A stretch of DNA of 64,000 nucleotides from the NCBI RefSeq assembly GCF_049856295.1, contig NZ_JBNDMZ010000007.1:62001-126000 (forward strand), read 5' to 3'. The notes beneath the pieces are model-generated. The model saw nothing but the letters and a program-made list of their open reading frames with translations, was not told where the DNA came from and did not search any database. The stretch's first letter is position 1; each line of letters starts with the position of its first letter. The stretch comes from JB111 sp049856295 (GTDB lineage: Bacteria; Actinomycetota; Actinomycetes; Actinomycetales; Actinomycetaceae). Below are positions 41,090 through 49,987 of this stretch, piece by piece. A program made the position numbers and the translations under genes.

Positions 41090-41584
41090 ATGAGCCTCCA
41101 CGCGATCATCGCCCGCCCCCTGCTCGCCGCGCCCTTCCTGGCCGACGGCATCGGGGCCGTCACCAAGCCGCAGAAGCACGCCGAGAAGGTGGAGCGCATC
41201 CGGCCGACACTGGAGAAGCTGGGCGTCCCCGAGCAGGTCACGGCCGCGCCCGAGCTGCTCACGCGCGCCCTCGGCGTCGTCACCACCGTGTCCGCGCTCG
41301 CGCTGGCCACGGGCCGCAAGCCGCGCACCGCGGCCTTCACGCTCGCCCTCGTCTCGGCCCCCGTCGCCGTCGCGCGCAACCCCGTGTGGACCGCGGAGGG
41401 CGAGGAGCGCAAGGAGATGACGTCCGACCTCCTCGCCTACGCGGGCCTCGTGGGCGGCCTGTTCACCGCCGCCGCCGACCGAGGCGGCGAGCCGTCGCTG
41501 CGCTGGAAGCTCGGGAACAGCCTCGAGCAGCGCGCCGAGATCCGCGCGGCCAAGGCCGAGGTCAAGGAGAAGTACACCGACTGA
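41090..41584 (+). CDS. DoxX-family membrane protein
   Basis: 164 aa from the ATG at 41090; the earlier in-frame start has no support. N-terminal RPLLAAPFLADGIGAVTKPQKHAE and three further hydrophobic segments (LLTRALGVVTTVSALALATG, AAFTLALVSAPVAVA, LLAYAGLVGGLFTAAADRG) match DoxX/DoxD-like quinone-linked membrane proteins. In mycobacteria a DoxX protein works with SodA and SseA against oxidative stress. It is divergent from sigR with ~40 bp shared, so a link to thiol stress is plausible but only inferred. Confidence 0.85.
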   Translation: MSLHAIIARPLLAAPFLADGIGAVTKPQKHAEKVERIRPTLEKLGVPEQVTAAPELLTRALGVVTTVSALALATGRKPRTAAFTLALVSAPVAVARNPVWTAEGEERKEMTSDLLAYAGLVGGLFTAAADRGGEPSLRWKLGNSLEQRAEIRAAKAEVKEKYTD

Positions 41585-41634
41585 GCCCGGTGCGGCCGGC
41601 GGCGACGGCCATGTCCCGCCGCCGGCCGGGGCCC

Positions 41635-41640
41635 TACCCT
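41635..41640 (+). promoter_or_regulatory. Leaderless -10 (TACCCT-N6-GTG) for aroA
   Basis: TANNNT hexamer 6 nt before the GTG at 41647; no Shine-Dalgarno. Confidence 0.55.
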
Positions 41641-41646
41641 GGGCAC

Positions 41647-42948
41647 GTGACCACCTCCGACATCTGGCCCGCCCCGCGCTCGAGCGGCCCCCTGGACGCC
41701 ACCGCCGACGTCCCCGGCTCGAAGTCCCAGACGAACCGCGCGCTGCTCCTCGCCGCGATCGCGGACGGTCCCACCCTCCTGCGCCGCCCGCTGCGCTCGC
41801 GCGACACCCTGCTCATGGCCGAGGCGCTGCGCGCGCTCGGGGCCTCCGTCGAGGACGTCGGCACCGACTGGCGCGTCACGCCGGGCCCCGTCGTCGGCGG
41901 CACGTCGATCGACTGCGGACTCGCCGGCACGGTCATGCGGTTCGTCCCGCCGCTCGCTGCGCTCGCCCCCGGGGACACCCGGCTCGACGGCGACCCGCAC
42001 GCGCGCGTGCGCCCGATGGCACCGCTCGTGGCCGCCCTGCGCGGGCTCGGGATCGAGGTCGACGCGGCCGGCGGGCCCGGGTCCGAGGTCCTGCCGCTGA
42101 CCGTCCACGGGCGCGGCCGGGTCGAGGGCGGGGTCGTCGACGTCGACGCCTCGTCGTCGTCGCAGTTCGTCTCCGCCCTCCTCCTCGTGGCGCCCGCCTT
42201 CGCGCGCGGGATCGACCTGCGGCACGTCGGCGCACCCATGCCCTCGCTCCCCCACGTCGCGATGACGGTGGCCACGCTGCGCGAGCGCGGGGTCGAGGTC
42301 GAGGTGCACGAGGAGGACGGCGTGCCGGTGCGCTGGGTCGTCTCCCCCGGGCCGGTCCGCGGCGGCGAGGTCGCCATCGAGCCGGACCTGTCGAACGCGG
42401 GCCCGTTCCTCGCCGCGGCCGCCGTGACGGGCGGGACCGTGCGGGTGCCGGGCTGGCCGACGAGCACGACGCAGGCGGGCGACGCGATGCCCGGCCTGCT
42501 CGCGATGATGGGCGCCGAGGTGGACTGGCCGGCCGAGGACGTCCTGTCCGTCACCGGTCCGGACGCGGGCGACCTGCGCGGCATCGAGGTCGACCTGCAC
42601 GACGTCGGGGAGCTCACCCCGACGATCGCGGCCGTCGCCGCCCTCGCGACGACCCCGACCCACCTGCACGGGATCGCGCACCTGCGCGGCCACGAGACCG
42701 ACCGCCTGGCCGCGATCGTCACGGAGCTGCGCCGGCTCGGGGGCGCGGCGCACGAGACCGAGGACGGCATCGTCGTCGAGCCCGCCTTCCTCCACGGCGC
42801 CACGGTCGAGACGTACGGCGACCACCGCATGGCGACCTTCGCGGCGATCCTCGGGCTGCGGGTCGACGGGGTCGGGATCCGCGACGTGGGGACGACGGCG
42901 AAGACCATCCCCGACTTCGTCCCGCGCTGGAACGCGCTGCTGGGATGA
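41647..42948 (+). CDS. aroA: 3-phosphoshikimate 1-carboxyvinyltransferase (EPSP synthase)
   Basis: 433 aa from a GTG at 41647; the frame is open further up but only across the DoxX gene end. Sixth shikimate-pathway step: shikimate 3-phosphate + PEP to EPSP. PGSKSQTNRALLLAA (~22-36), CGLAGTVMRFVPP (~89-101; LAG at the NAG position), DGDPHARVRPM, SSSSQFVSALLL, DLSNAGPFLAAAAV, DVGELTPTIAAVAAL, LRGHETDRL and TYGDHRMATFAAI are all present. It leads aroA-rsgA-hisN, an actinobacterial gene order. Confidence 0.96.
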   Translation: MTTSDIWPAPRSSGPLDATADVPGSKSQTNRALLLAAIADGPTLLRRPLRSRDTLLMAEALRALGASVEDVGTDWRVTPGPVVGGTSIDCGLAGTVMRFVPPLAALAPGDTRLDGDPHARVRPMAPLVAALRGLGIEVDAAGGPGSEVLPLTVHGRGRVEGGVVDVDASSSSQFVSALLLVAPAFARGIDLRHVGAPMPSLPHVAMTVATLRERGVEVEVHEEDGVPVRWVVSPGPVRGGEVAIEPDLSNAGPFLAAAAVTGGTVRVPGWPTSTTQAGDAMPGLLAMMGAEVDWPAEDVLSVTGPDAGDLRGIEVDLHDVGELTPTIAAVAALATTPTHLHGIAHLRGHETDRLAAIVTELRRLGGAAHETEDGIVVEPAFLHGATVETYGDHRMATFAAILGLRVDGVGIRDVGTTAKTIPDFVPRWNALLG

Positions 42949-42961
42949 GCAGGTCGCGCGC

Positions 42962-44134
42962 GTGAGCCGCCGGGACGTCGGGACCGACGACGAGCGGGTC
43001 CGGGTCCGCCCCGGGAGGGGGACGCGCCCGCGCACGAAGACCCGGCCCGCCCACGAGGATGCCACCGACGGGACCGTGCTCGCGGTCGACCGCGGCCGCT
43101 ACCGCGTCCGGACGGCCGAGGGCACCCGGGTCACCGCCGTCAAGGCGCGCGAGCTCAACCGGACGCGGACGGCGATCGTCGTCGGGGACGAGGTCGCCCT
43201 CGTGGGAGACGTGACCGGCGACGTCGACACGCTCGCCCGGATGGTGGCCGTCCGCGAGCGGCGGACCGTGCTGCGGCGCAGCGCCGAGGACGGGGACACG
43301 GTCGGGGTCGAGCGGCCCGTGGTGGCCAACGCCGACCAGCTGGCGATCGTCACCGCGCTCGCCGACCCGCCGCCGCGGCCCCGGATGATCGACCGGTTCC
43401 TCGTGGCCGCCTACGACGCCGGGATGGACCCGCTCCTCGTGCTCACCAAGGCCGACCTGACCGGGCCCGAGGAGCTGCTGGCGGCGTACGCGGCGCTCGA
43501 CGCGCGGTTCGTCGTCGTCGGGGGCATGGACACGGCGGGCGAGGACACGGCCGGGCCGGCGGACGTGCCCGCGGCGACGGACGGCTCCGGGGCGACGGGT
43601 ACGCCCGCCCGGGACGACGGCCTGACCGAGGTCCGCGAGCTGCTCGCCGGGCGCTCGACCGTGCTCGTCGGACACTCCGGGGTCGGCAAGTCGACGCTCG
43701 TCAACGCGCTCGTCCCGGACGCCGAGCGCGCCACGAGTCACGTCAACGAGGTCACGGGCCGGGGCCGGCACACCTCCAGCTCGGCCGTGGCGCTCGAGCT
43801 CCCCGGCGGGGGCGTGGTCATCGACACACCGGGGGTGCGCTCGTTCGGGCTCGCCCACGTCTCCGCGGGCTCCCTGCTCGCCGGGTTCGCCGACCTCGCG
43901 GAGGCCGCCGAGCAGTGCCCGCGCGGCTGCACGCACGCGGCCGACTCCCCCGACTGCGCGCTCGACGCATGGGTGGTCGGGGCCCGTGAGCCCGGGACGG
44001 ACGCGGCGGGCGGCGGCACGGCGGGCGCGCACCCGGCGGACGGCGTGGCGGCGGACGCGCGCGCGGCGCGCCTGGAGTCCTTCCGGCGGTTGGCGGCGGC
44101 GTTGCACGGCGGGCCGGGTACGGTCGAGCGATGA
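42962..44134 (+). CDS. rsgA: Ribosome small-subunit-dependent GTPase A
   Basis: 390 aa, GTG start; no clear Shine-Dalgarno, 13 nt after the aroA stop. Assists late 30S maturation. Basic N-terminus, OB domain (GTVLAVDRGRYRVRTAEG ~39-56), then the circularly permuted GTPase: G4 LVLTKADL (~160) precedes G1 GHSGVGKST (~239-247) and G3 DTPGVRSFGL. A Cys/His zinc cluster follows (QCPRGCTHAADSPDC). A ~25-residue Ala/Gly insertion lies between G4 and G1. The C-terminus (SFRRLAAALHG) ends in the ATGA overlap with hisN. Confidence 0.94.
   Translation: MSRRDVGTDDERVRVRPGRGTRPRTKTRPAHEDATDGTVLAVDRGRYRVRTAEGTRVTAVKARELNRTRTAIVVGDEVALVGDVTGDVDTLARMVAVRERRTVLRRSAEDGDTVGVERPVVANADQLAIVTALADPPPRPRMIDRFLVAAYDAGMDPLLVLTKADLTGPEELLAAYAALDARFVVVGGMDTAGEDTAGPADVPAATDGSGATGTPARDDGLTEVRELLAGRSTVLVGHSGVGKSTLVNALVPDAERATSHVNEVTGRGRHTSSSAVALELPGGGVVIDTPGVRSFGLAHVSAGSLLAGFADLAEAAEQCPRGCTHAADSPDCALDAWVVGAREPGTDAAGGGTAGAHPADGVAADARAARLESFRRLAAALHGGPGTVER
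44119..44124 (+). promoter_or_regulatory. Internal leaderless -10 (TACGGT-N6-ATG) for hisN
   Basis: Within the last codons of rsgA, TACGGT lies 6 nt before the hisN ATG. It would let hisN be expressed apart from aroA-rsgA. Confidence 0.45.
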
Positions 44135-44937
44135 GCACCGGCCCCACCAGGCGTATCGACGACGACCTGCGCCTCGCCCACGTGATCGCCGACCAGGTGG
44201 ACGCCCACACGACGGCGAGGTTCGGCGCCGTCGACCTCGAGGTCACGTCCAAGCCCGACCTCACCCCCGTCACCGATGCCGACCGCGGCGCGGAGGAGCT
44301 CGTGCGTGCCCAGCTGGCCCGCACCCGCCCGCGCGACGCGATCATCGGCGAGGAGATGGGCGCCACCGGCCACTCCCAGCGGCAGTGGGTCATCGACCCG
44401 ATCGACGGGACGAAGAACTTCGTCCGCGCCGTCCCCGTGTGGGCCACGCTCATCGGGCTGGTCGAGGACGGCGAGGTCGTGCTCGGCGTGGTCTCCGCCC
44501 CGGCGCTCCAGCGCCGCTGGTGGGCGGGGTCCGGGACCGGCGCCTGGACCGGCCGCTCCCTGTCCTCGGCGAGGCAGATCCACGTCTCCGCCGTGCCCGA
44601 GGTCGCCGACGCCTCCCTGTCCTACTCGTCCCTGGGCGGCTGGGCGCAGCGCGGCCGGCTGCGGGCCTTCCTCTCGCTCGCGCAGGAGTGCTGGCGCACC
44701 CGCGCCTACGGCGACTTCTGGAGCTACATGCTGCTCGCCGAGGGCGCGGTGGACATCGCGACCGAGCCGGAGCTCGCGCTGCACGACATGGTCGCGCTCG
44801 TCCCGATCATCACCGAGGCCGGCGGCCGGTTCACCTCGCTCGACGGCGAGGACGGCCCGTGGGGGTCCGACGCGGTCGCGACCAACGGGCACCTCCACGA
44901 CCTCGTGCTCGAGATCCTCTCGGGCCAGGAGGACTGA
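44131..44937 (+). CDS. hisN: Histidinol-phosphatase (inositol-monophosphatase family)
   Basis: 268 aa. Mg-dependent phosphatase fold: VTSKPDLTPVTDADRGAEE (~48-66), IIGEEMGATG (~71-80), metal-binding DPIDGTKNFVRAVPVWATLI (~90-109) and DFWSYMLLAEGAVDIATEPE (~196-215). Placement beside aroA and rsgA and the DFWSYMLLAEG wording match actinobacterial HisN, which completes histidine synthesis, rather than a general inositol phosphatase. Overlaps rsgA by ATGA. The 98-bp gap after it holds only the sbcD promoter. Confidence 0.9.
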   Translation: MSTGPTRRIDDDLRLAHVIADQVDAHTTARFGAVDLEVTSKPDLTPVTDADRGAEELVRAQLARTRPRDAIIGEEMGATGHSQRQWVIDPIDGTKNFVRAVPVWATLIGLVEDGEVVLGVVSAPALQRRWWAGSGTGAWTGRSLSSARQIHVSAVPEVADASLSYSSLGGWAQRGRLRAFLSLAQECWRTRAYGDFWSYMLLAEGAVDIATEPELALHDMVALVPIITEAGGRFTSLDGEDGPWGSDAVATNGHLHDLVLEILSGQED

Positions 44938-45024
44938 GAACCGGCCCGGCACCGGGCACCGGCGCTCGCCCTCGTGACGCGCCCGCCCTGGTGACGACGC
45001 CGGCACGGTGTCGGCGGCTCCGCC

Positions 45025-45030
45025 TACCGT
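45025..45030 (+). promoter_or_regulatory. Leaderless -10 (TACCGT-N6-ATG) for sbcDC
   Basis: TANNNT hexamer 6 nt before the ATG at 45037; no Shine-Dalgarno. No LexA box is seen nearby. Confidence 0.55.
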
Positions 45031-45036
45031 GAGCGC

Positions 45037-46233
45037 ATGCGGATCCTGCACACCTCGGACTGGCACCTGGGCCGGACGCTGCACGGCGTCGACCTCACCG
45101 AGGCGCACCAGGCCTACCTCGACCACCTCGTCGAGGTCGTGGCCGCCGAGCGGGTCGACGCGGTGCTCGTCGCCGGGGACGTCTACGACCGGGCGATCCC
45201 CCCGACCTCGTCGATCACGCAGCTCTCCGAGGCGCTCGCCCGGCTGACCGAGCTCACCCGCGTGGTCCTCACGCCGGGCAACCACGACTCGGCCGTGCGG
45301 CTCGGCTTCTCCGCCGCGCTCCTCGACGAGCGCCTGTCGATCCGCACCCGGGTCGCGGACGTCGCACGGCCGACGATCCTTCCCGGCGCGGACGGCGGGG
45401 TCGGCGCCTACGTCTACCCGCTCCCCTACCTCGACCCGGACATGGCGCGCGCCGACCTCGCCGAGGCCGGGCCGGACGGCGCACCGCTCCTGCCGCCGCG
45501 CAGCCACGAGGGGGTGGTCACCGCGGCCATGGGCCGCGTCCACGCGGACCTCGCCCGACGGCGAACGGCGGACCCCACCCGGGTGCCCGCCGTCCTCATG
45601 GCGCACGCGTTCGTGGCCGGCGGCCAGGCGAGCGAGTCGGAGCGAGACCTGAGGGTCGGCGGCGTCGAGGTGGTGCCCTCGGGCGCGCTCGCCCATCCCG
45701 AGGCGACGATCGACTACGCGGCGCTCGGGCACCTGCACGGCCCGCAGCGGGTCGGCGGGGACGTGCCGGCGCGGTACTCCGGCTCGCCGGTGGCGTTCTC
45801 GTTCTCCGAGGAGCACCACGTGAAGTCGAGCGTGCTCGTCGACCTCGGCGCGCCGGGCTCGGAGCCCGAGCTCGTCGAGGCTCCCGTGCTGCGCCGGCTG
45901 ACCACGCTGCGCGGGACGATCGACGAGCTGACCTCGGGGGCGTTCGACCACCACGCCGAGGACCACGTGCGGGTGACCGTCACCGACGCCGCGCGGCCCG
46001 CCCACATGCGCGCCCGGCTCCTCGACCACCTCCCCCACCTGCTCGTCCTCGCCCACGAGCCCGAGGGGGCCGTGCCGCTCGGCGGCCCGGTCCGGGTGAC
46101 GGCCGCGGAGGACCCGGTCGAGATCGCCGCCCAGTTCGTGGCCGACGCGGGCGGGGCGGAGGCGACGGCCGCCGAGCGGGCCGCGCTCGGCTCCGCGGTC
46201 GAGGCCGCCGAGGCGATGCGGAGGTCCGCCTGA
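45037..46233 (+). CDS. sbcD: DNA repair exonuclease SbcD (Mre11-like)
   Basis: 398 aa. Mn-dependent nuclease subunit of SbcCD, which opens hairpins and blocked DNA ends. Metallophosphoesterase motifs in order: HTSDWHLGRTLHG (Asp8, His10), LVAGDVYDRAIPP (~47-59), TPGNHDSAVRLGFSA (~86-100), LMAHAFVAGG (~188-197), ALGHLHGPQRVG (~229-240). The cap and C-terminal SbcC-binding region are of normal size. Stop and sbcC start overlap (TGATG). Confidence 0.96.
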   Translation: MRILHTSDWHLGRTLHGVDLTEAHQAYLDHLVEVVAAERVDAVLVAGDVYDRAIPPTSSITQLSEALARLTELTRVVLTPGNHDSAVRLGFSAALLDERLSIRTRVADVARPTILPGADGGVGAYVYPLPYLDPDMARADLAEAGPDGAPLLPPRSHEGVVTAAMGRVHADLARRRTADPTRVPAVLMAHAFVAGGQASESERDLRVGGVEVVPSGALAHPEATIDYAALGHLHGPQRVGGDVPARYSGSPVAFSFSEEHHVKSSVLVDLGAPGSEPELVEAPVLRRLTTLRGTIDELTSGAFDHHAEDHVRVTVTDAARPAHMRARLLDHLPHLLVLAHEPEGAVPLGGPVRVTAAEDPVEIAAQFVADAGGAEATAAERAALGSAVEAAEAMRRSA

Positions 46234-49200
46234 TGCGGCTCCACCGCCTGACCATCGAGGCCGTGGGGCCGTTCCCCGGCCGGCACACGATCGACATCGA
46301 CGCCCTCGGCGCCTCGGGCCTCTTCCTCCTCGAGGGGCCGACCGGCTCGGGCAAGACGACGATCATCGACTCGATCGTGTTCGCGCTGTACGGCGACGTG
46401 GCCGACTCCGGGGGGTCGCACCGCTCGCGGATGCACTCGCAGCACGCGGAGCCCGGCGTCGAGCCGGTGGTCGACCTCGTCCTGTCGACCGCCCGTGGCG
46501 TCTACCGGATCCGCCGCACGCCGTCGTTCGAGCGCCCCAAGCAGCGCGGGAGCGGCACGACGACCGTCAACCCCACGGCGCGCCTGTGGCGGCTCGCGTC
46601 GGACGACCTCTCGGGCGTCCCCGCAGGCGAGGACCCGCCGGGCGAGCCGGTCTCGGCGGGCGTCCAGGAGGTCGGCACCGAGCTCGGCTCGATCCTCGGC
46701 CTGACCAAGGAGCAGTTCACGCAGACGGTCGTGCTCCCCCAGGGGCAGTTCGCGCGGTTCCTCCGCGCCGGCGTGGCCGACCGCCAGCAGGTGCTCCGGC
46801 AGATCTTCGCCACCTCGCTGTACGACGACGTCCAGTCACTCCTCGCGGACCGCGCCCGGGAGGCTCGCGCCTCGACGGAGCGTGCGGCGCAGTCCGCCGG
46901 CCGCGCCGCCTCGGCGGTCGCCGAGCACGCGCGGCCGGGCGAGACGGAGCGTGCGGCGCTCGTGGCCGCCGCGGAGGCGTTCGACGCAGACGGGGTCGAG
47001 GCGATAGTCGGGCCCCTGCTCGCGCGGCTCACCGACGAGCGGGCGGCCGCGGGAACCGCGCACGAGGCGGCCCGGGCAGCGGACCGCGCTGCGCAGGAGA
47101 CGCTCGACACGGAGCGCCAGGTCGCCCGGGCGATCGAGCGGCGCACCGCCCTGCGCGCGGGCCGGGACGAGCTGGCCGCGGCCGCGGAGGACGTCGCCCG
47201 CACCCGCGCCGCCCTGGCCGCGCACGCCGGCGCCCGGCCCGTCGTCGTCGCGCTCGATGCCGCCGACCGCGCGCGGGAGGCGCTCGAGGGTGCGGCTCAG
47301 GGGCTCGACCGGCGCGTCCGGGAGGCGCGGGAGGCCCGCGACGACGAGGCTTCACGTGTCGAGGGTCGTTCTCGTGTCGCGGACGCTCCCCGCGGCGGGG
47401 AGGGCGGGGGCGACGACCCCCTCGGCACGAGCCCCGTCGGTTCGGGCCTGGTCGACTCGGTCCTGGTCGACGCCGGTCTCGACACCGGGGCGGCCGCCGA
47501 CCCGGACGCCGAGGTCGACACCGACCTCGCCGCGCACGCCGACCGGCTCGAGGACGAGCGCCAGCGGGCGACCGCCGAGCAGGGCCGACTGTCCGCGCTG
47601 GTCGCGACGGAGGCAGGGCTCGCCGCGCGCCGGGAGCGCCTCGCGGCCACGGAGCGCTCAGTCGGCGACCTCGACCGCCGGCTCGCCGACCGGGCGACCG
47701 TCCTCGCCGGCCTGCCCGAGGCGCGGGCGGCGATCGTCGAGCGTCGGGCGACGGCGCAGAACGCCGCCGCCGAGCTCTCGGGGGCACGCGCGGCGACCGA
47801 CGACGCCGAGACGCGACTCGCCGCCGCTCGCCTGGCCGAGCGGCGCCGCGCGGAGCTCGCCGCCGCGACCGAGGCGCTCGACGCGGCCCGCACGACGGCC
47901 GAGGAGGCGCAGGGGCACGAGAACGACCTCCGCGCCCGCTGGCGCGACCAGGTCGCCGGCCGGCTCGCGCGCGAGCTGACGGACGGGGCGCCGTGCCCGG
48001 TGTGCGGGTCGCTCGACCACCCTGCCCCGAGCCCCGACTCGGACAGCCCCGTCGGGGAGGAGGACCTCGCGGCGGCCGAGGAGTCGCGCGCCGGCGCCGA
48101 CCGCGCCCTGTCGGCCGCCTCGTCCACGAGGGCCGCGGCCGAGGAGCAGGTCCGTGCCGCCGCGGAGGCCGCCGGGGACCGGAGCGTCGACGACGCCACG
48201 CAGGCGCTCACCGCCGCCCGGGAGGCCGTGCGCCTCGCCGAGCAGCAGGCCGCCGAGGTGGTCCGGCTCGACGAGTCGCTGGCCGCCCACGACGTCCGCG
48301 CGGCGCGGGAGGCGGAGCTCCGCACGGCCGACGAGACCGAGCGGGCGTCGCTGATCGCGGCCATCGAGTCGCTGCGCGCCGCCCTCACCGAGGACGAGGA
48401 GGCCGTCGTCGCCGCCCGCGGCGCCCACGGGTCGGTCGCGGACCGGGCCGCGGCGCTCGGCACCCGCGCCGCACGGGCGCGCGGCCTCGCCGAGGCCGTC
48501 CGGACGCTCCTCGACCGCCGCCGCGCGGCCGCGGACACCCGGGACCGGGCCGCGGCGGACCTCGCCGCCTCCGAGCTCGCCGACGCCGCGAGCGCCCGCG
48601 CCGCCGTGCTGCCCGACGGCGAGCGGGCCGCCGCGGAGCGCCGGGTCTCCCACCACGAGGCCGAGACGGCCCGGGTGACGGCCGGCCTCGCGGAGACCGA
48701 GATCGCCGGTCTCGCGGAGGACGCGAGCGCCGACCCCGCGGCCGCGGCAGCCGCGCGCGAGGACGCCGCCACGGTCCTCGAGGCGGCCGCCGCCGCCCAC
48801 GACGCCGCGCGCCGCACCCTGACCAGCACGACCGGCGCCGTCGAGACGCTGCGGGCCGAGCTCGAGCGGCACGCCGCCCGCGCTCTCGCCGATGCGCCGC
48901 TCGTGCGCGTGGCGGACCTCGCAGCCGGTCGCGAGTCCCGGACCGGCGTCACCCTCGCCACCTACGTGCTCCTCCGCCGCTTCGAGGAGGTGCTCGCCGC
49001 GGCCAACGACCGCCTCGCGTCGATGTCCGCGGGCCGGTACGTGCTCCGACGCACCGACGACCGGGAGGAAGGCGTCCGGGCCCGCGCGGTCGGGCTCGGG
49101 CTCGAGGTGCTCGACACTCACACCGACGCCCCGCGCGCGACCCGCACGCTCTCCGGCGGGGAGACCTTCTACGTCTCGCTCGCCCTGGCACTCGGTCTCG

Positions 49201-49451
49201 CGGACGTGGTCGGCGCCGAGTCCGGCGGCATCGAGCTCGGCACCCTGTTCGTCGACGAGGGGTTCGGCACCCTCGACCCGGAGACCCTCGACTCGGTGAT
49301 GAACGAGCTCGGCGCGCTCCGGGACCACGGCCGCACGGTGGGCCTCATCAGCCACGTCGCCGAGCTCAAGCAACGGATCCCCGACCAGGTCACGGTGCGC
49401 CACCGCGGCGACGGACGAGGATCGACGCTGACGGTCCGGGCGGGCGACTGA
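46233..49451 (+). CDS. sbcC: Exonuclease subunit SbcC (Rad50-like SMC ATPase)
   Basis: 1072 aa. ATPase subunit of SbcCD: Walker A GPTGSGKTT at ~35-43, Q-loop region LTKEQFTQTVVLPQGQFARFLRA, long Ala/Arg/Glu coiled coils, the zinc-hook Cys588-x2-Cys591 (GAPCPVCGSLDHPAP), ABC signature TLSGGETFYVSLALALGLADV, Walker B ELGTLFVDEGFGTLDPETL and the H-loop LISHVAELK. Residues ~373-430 interrupt the first coil with a Gly/Asp-rich, non-coiled stretch that begins at the repeat relic (47352-47395). Confidence 0.96.
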   Translation: MRLHRLTIEAVGPFPGRHTIDIDALGASGLFLLEGPTGSGKTTIIDSIVFALYGDVADSGGSHRSRMHSQHAEPGVEPVVDLVLSTARGVYRIRRTPSFERPKQRGSGTTTVNPTARLWRLASDDLSGVPAGEDPPGEPVSAGVQEVGTELGSILGLTKEQFTQTVVLPQGQFARFLRAGVADRQQVLRQIFATSLYDDVQSLLADRAREARASTERAAQSAGRAASAVAEHARPGETERAALVAAAEAFDADGVEAIVGPLLARLTDERAAAGTAHEAARAADRAAQETLDTERQVARAIERRTALRAGRDELAAAAEDVARTRAALAAHAGARPVVVALDAADRAREALEGAAQGLDRRVREAREARDDEASRVEGRSRVADAPRGGEGGGDDPLGTSPVGSGLVDSVLVDAGLDTGAAADPDAEVDTDLAAHADRLEDERQRATAEQGRLSALVATEAGLAARRERLAATERSVGDLDRRLADRATVLAGLPEARAAIVERRATAQNAAAELSGARAATDDAETRLAAARLAERRRAELAAATEALDAARTTAEEAQGHENDLRARWRDQVAGRLARELTDGAPCPVCGSLDHPAPSPDSDSPVGEEDLAAAEESRAGADRALSAASSTRAAAEEQVRAAAEAAGDRSVDDATQALTAAREAVRLAEQQAAEVVRLDESLAAHDVRAAREAELRTADETERASLIAAIESLRAALTEDEEAVVAARGAHGSVADRAAALGTRAARARGLAEAVRTLLDRRRAAADTRDRAAADLAASELADAASARAAVLPDGERAAAERRVSHHEAETARVTAGLAETEIAGLAEDASADPAAAAAAREDAATVLEAAAAAHDAARRTLTSTTGAVETLRAELERHAARALADAPLVRVADLAAGRESRTGVTLATYVLLRRFEEVLAAANDRLASMSAGRYVLRRTDDREEGVRARAVGLGLEVLDTHTDAPRATRTLSGGETFYVSLALALGLADVVGAESGGIELGTLFVDEGFGTLDPETLDSVMNELGALRDHGRTVGLISHVAELKQRIPDQVTVRHRGDGRGSTLTVRAGD
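47352..47395. repeat. Probable relic of the dispersed repeat inside sbcC
   Basis: tcacgtgtcgag (47352-47363) is the exact reverse complement of 38581-38592 in the array. On the other strand the next bases (gaacgaccctcgacacgtga) resemble unit 4's gaacgaaccgcactctcgac with a short deletion. It opens the non-coiled insertion of SbcC, in frame. Confidence 0.45.
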
Positions 49452-49533
49452 ACGTCGCGGCCGCTGGCCCTCCTGCCGGTCCGGGAGCCGGACGGTCGGT
49501 CAGGACGCCGGACGGGCGCCCCGATCGCGCAGG

Positions 49534-49980
49534 TCAGGCGCCGAGGATCGCGGCACGCTCGGAAGGGTCGAACCAGAGGAGGTCGAGCTCGGCGACGCGC
49601 TCGAACGCGTCGTCGTCCCCGGCCACCGCCGCTGCGACCTCGACCTCGGCGGACTCCTCGTCCACGTGGATCGCCGCCACCGACTCCCAGCCGATCGGGG
49701 CGTCGAGCCGCACGAGGCTCGGCAGGTCGCCGGGCTCGGGCGTCGCGGAACCCTCGGGCACGTCGGCGGCCAGGACGACCCGCCGGGCGGGCGGGCCCTC
49801 GCCGAGCTCGGCGAGGCGGCGCACGGAGTCGTCCGCGGCGGCGAGGAGGGCGATGACCTCCAGCCCCTCCTCGTCCTCGTCCGGCACGGCGGAGACGAGG
49901 TCGGCCGTCACGGCGTGGGCGCGGGTGGCGGCGGGGTCGGCGGCGAGCTCGGCGGGCGTCGCGGGCAGGTAGATGCGCAC
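49534..49980 (-). CDS. DUF6912-like conserved actinobacterial protein
   Basis: 148 aa from a GTG at 49980; the upstream frame is a shadow of the CpaE-like gene. It opens with RIYLPATPAELAADPAATRAHAVT, followed by VPDEDEEGLEVIALLAAADDSVRRL and VLAADVPEGS; it ends AELDLLWFDPSERAAILG. This pattern matches a small actinobacterial family I know as DUF6912 (name from memory). Function unknown; acidic, cytoplasmic, no motif. It starts 7 nt past the CpaE-like stop and closes that operon. Confidence 0.75.
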   Translation of the reverse strand: MRIYLPATPAELAADPAATRAHAVTADLVSAVPDEDEEGLEVIALLAAADDSVRRLAELGEGPPARRVVLAADVPEGSATPEPGDLPSLVRLDAPIGWESVAAIHVDEESAEVEVAAAVAGDDDAFERVAELDLLWFDPSERAAILGA

Positions 49981-49987
49981 GGGGCGA

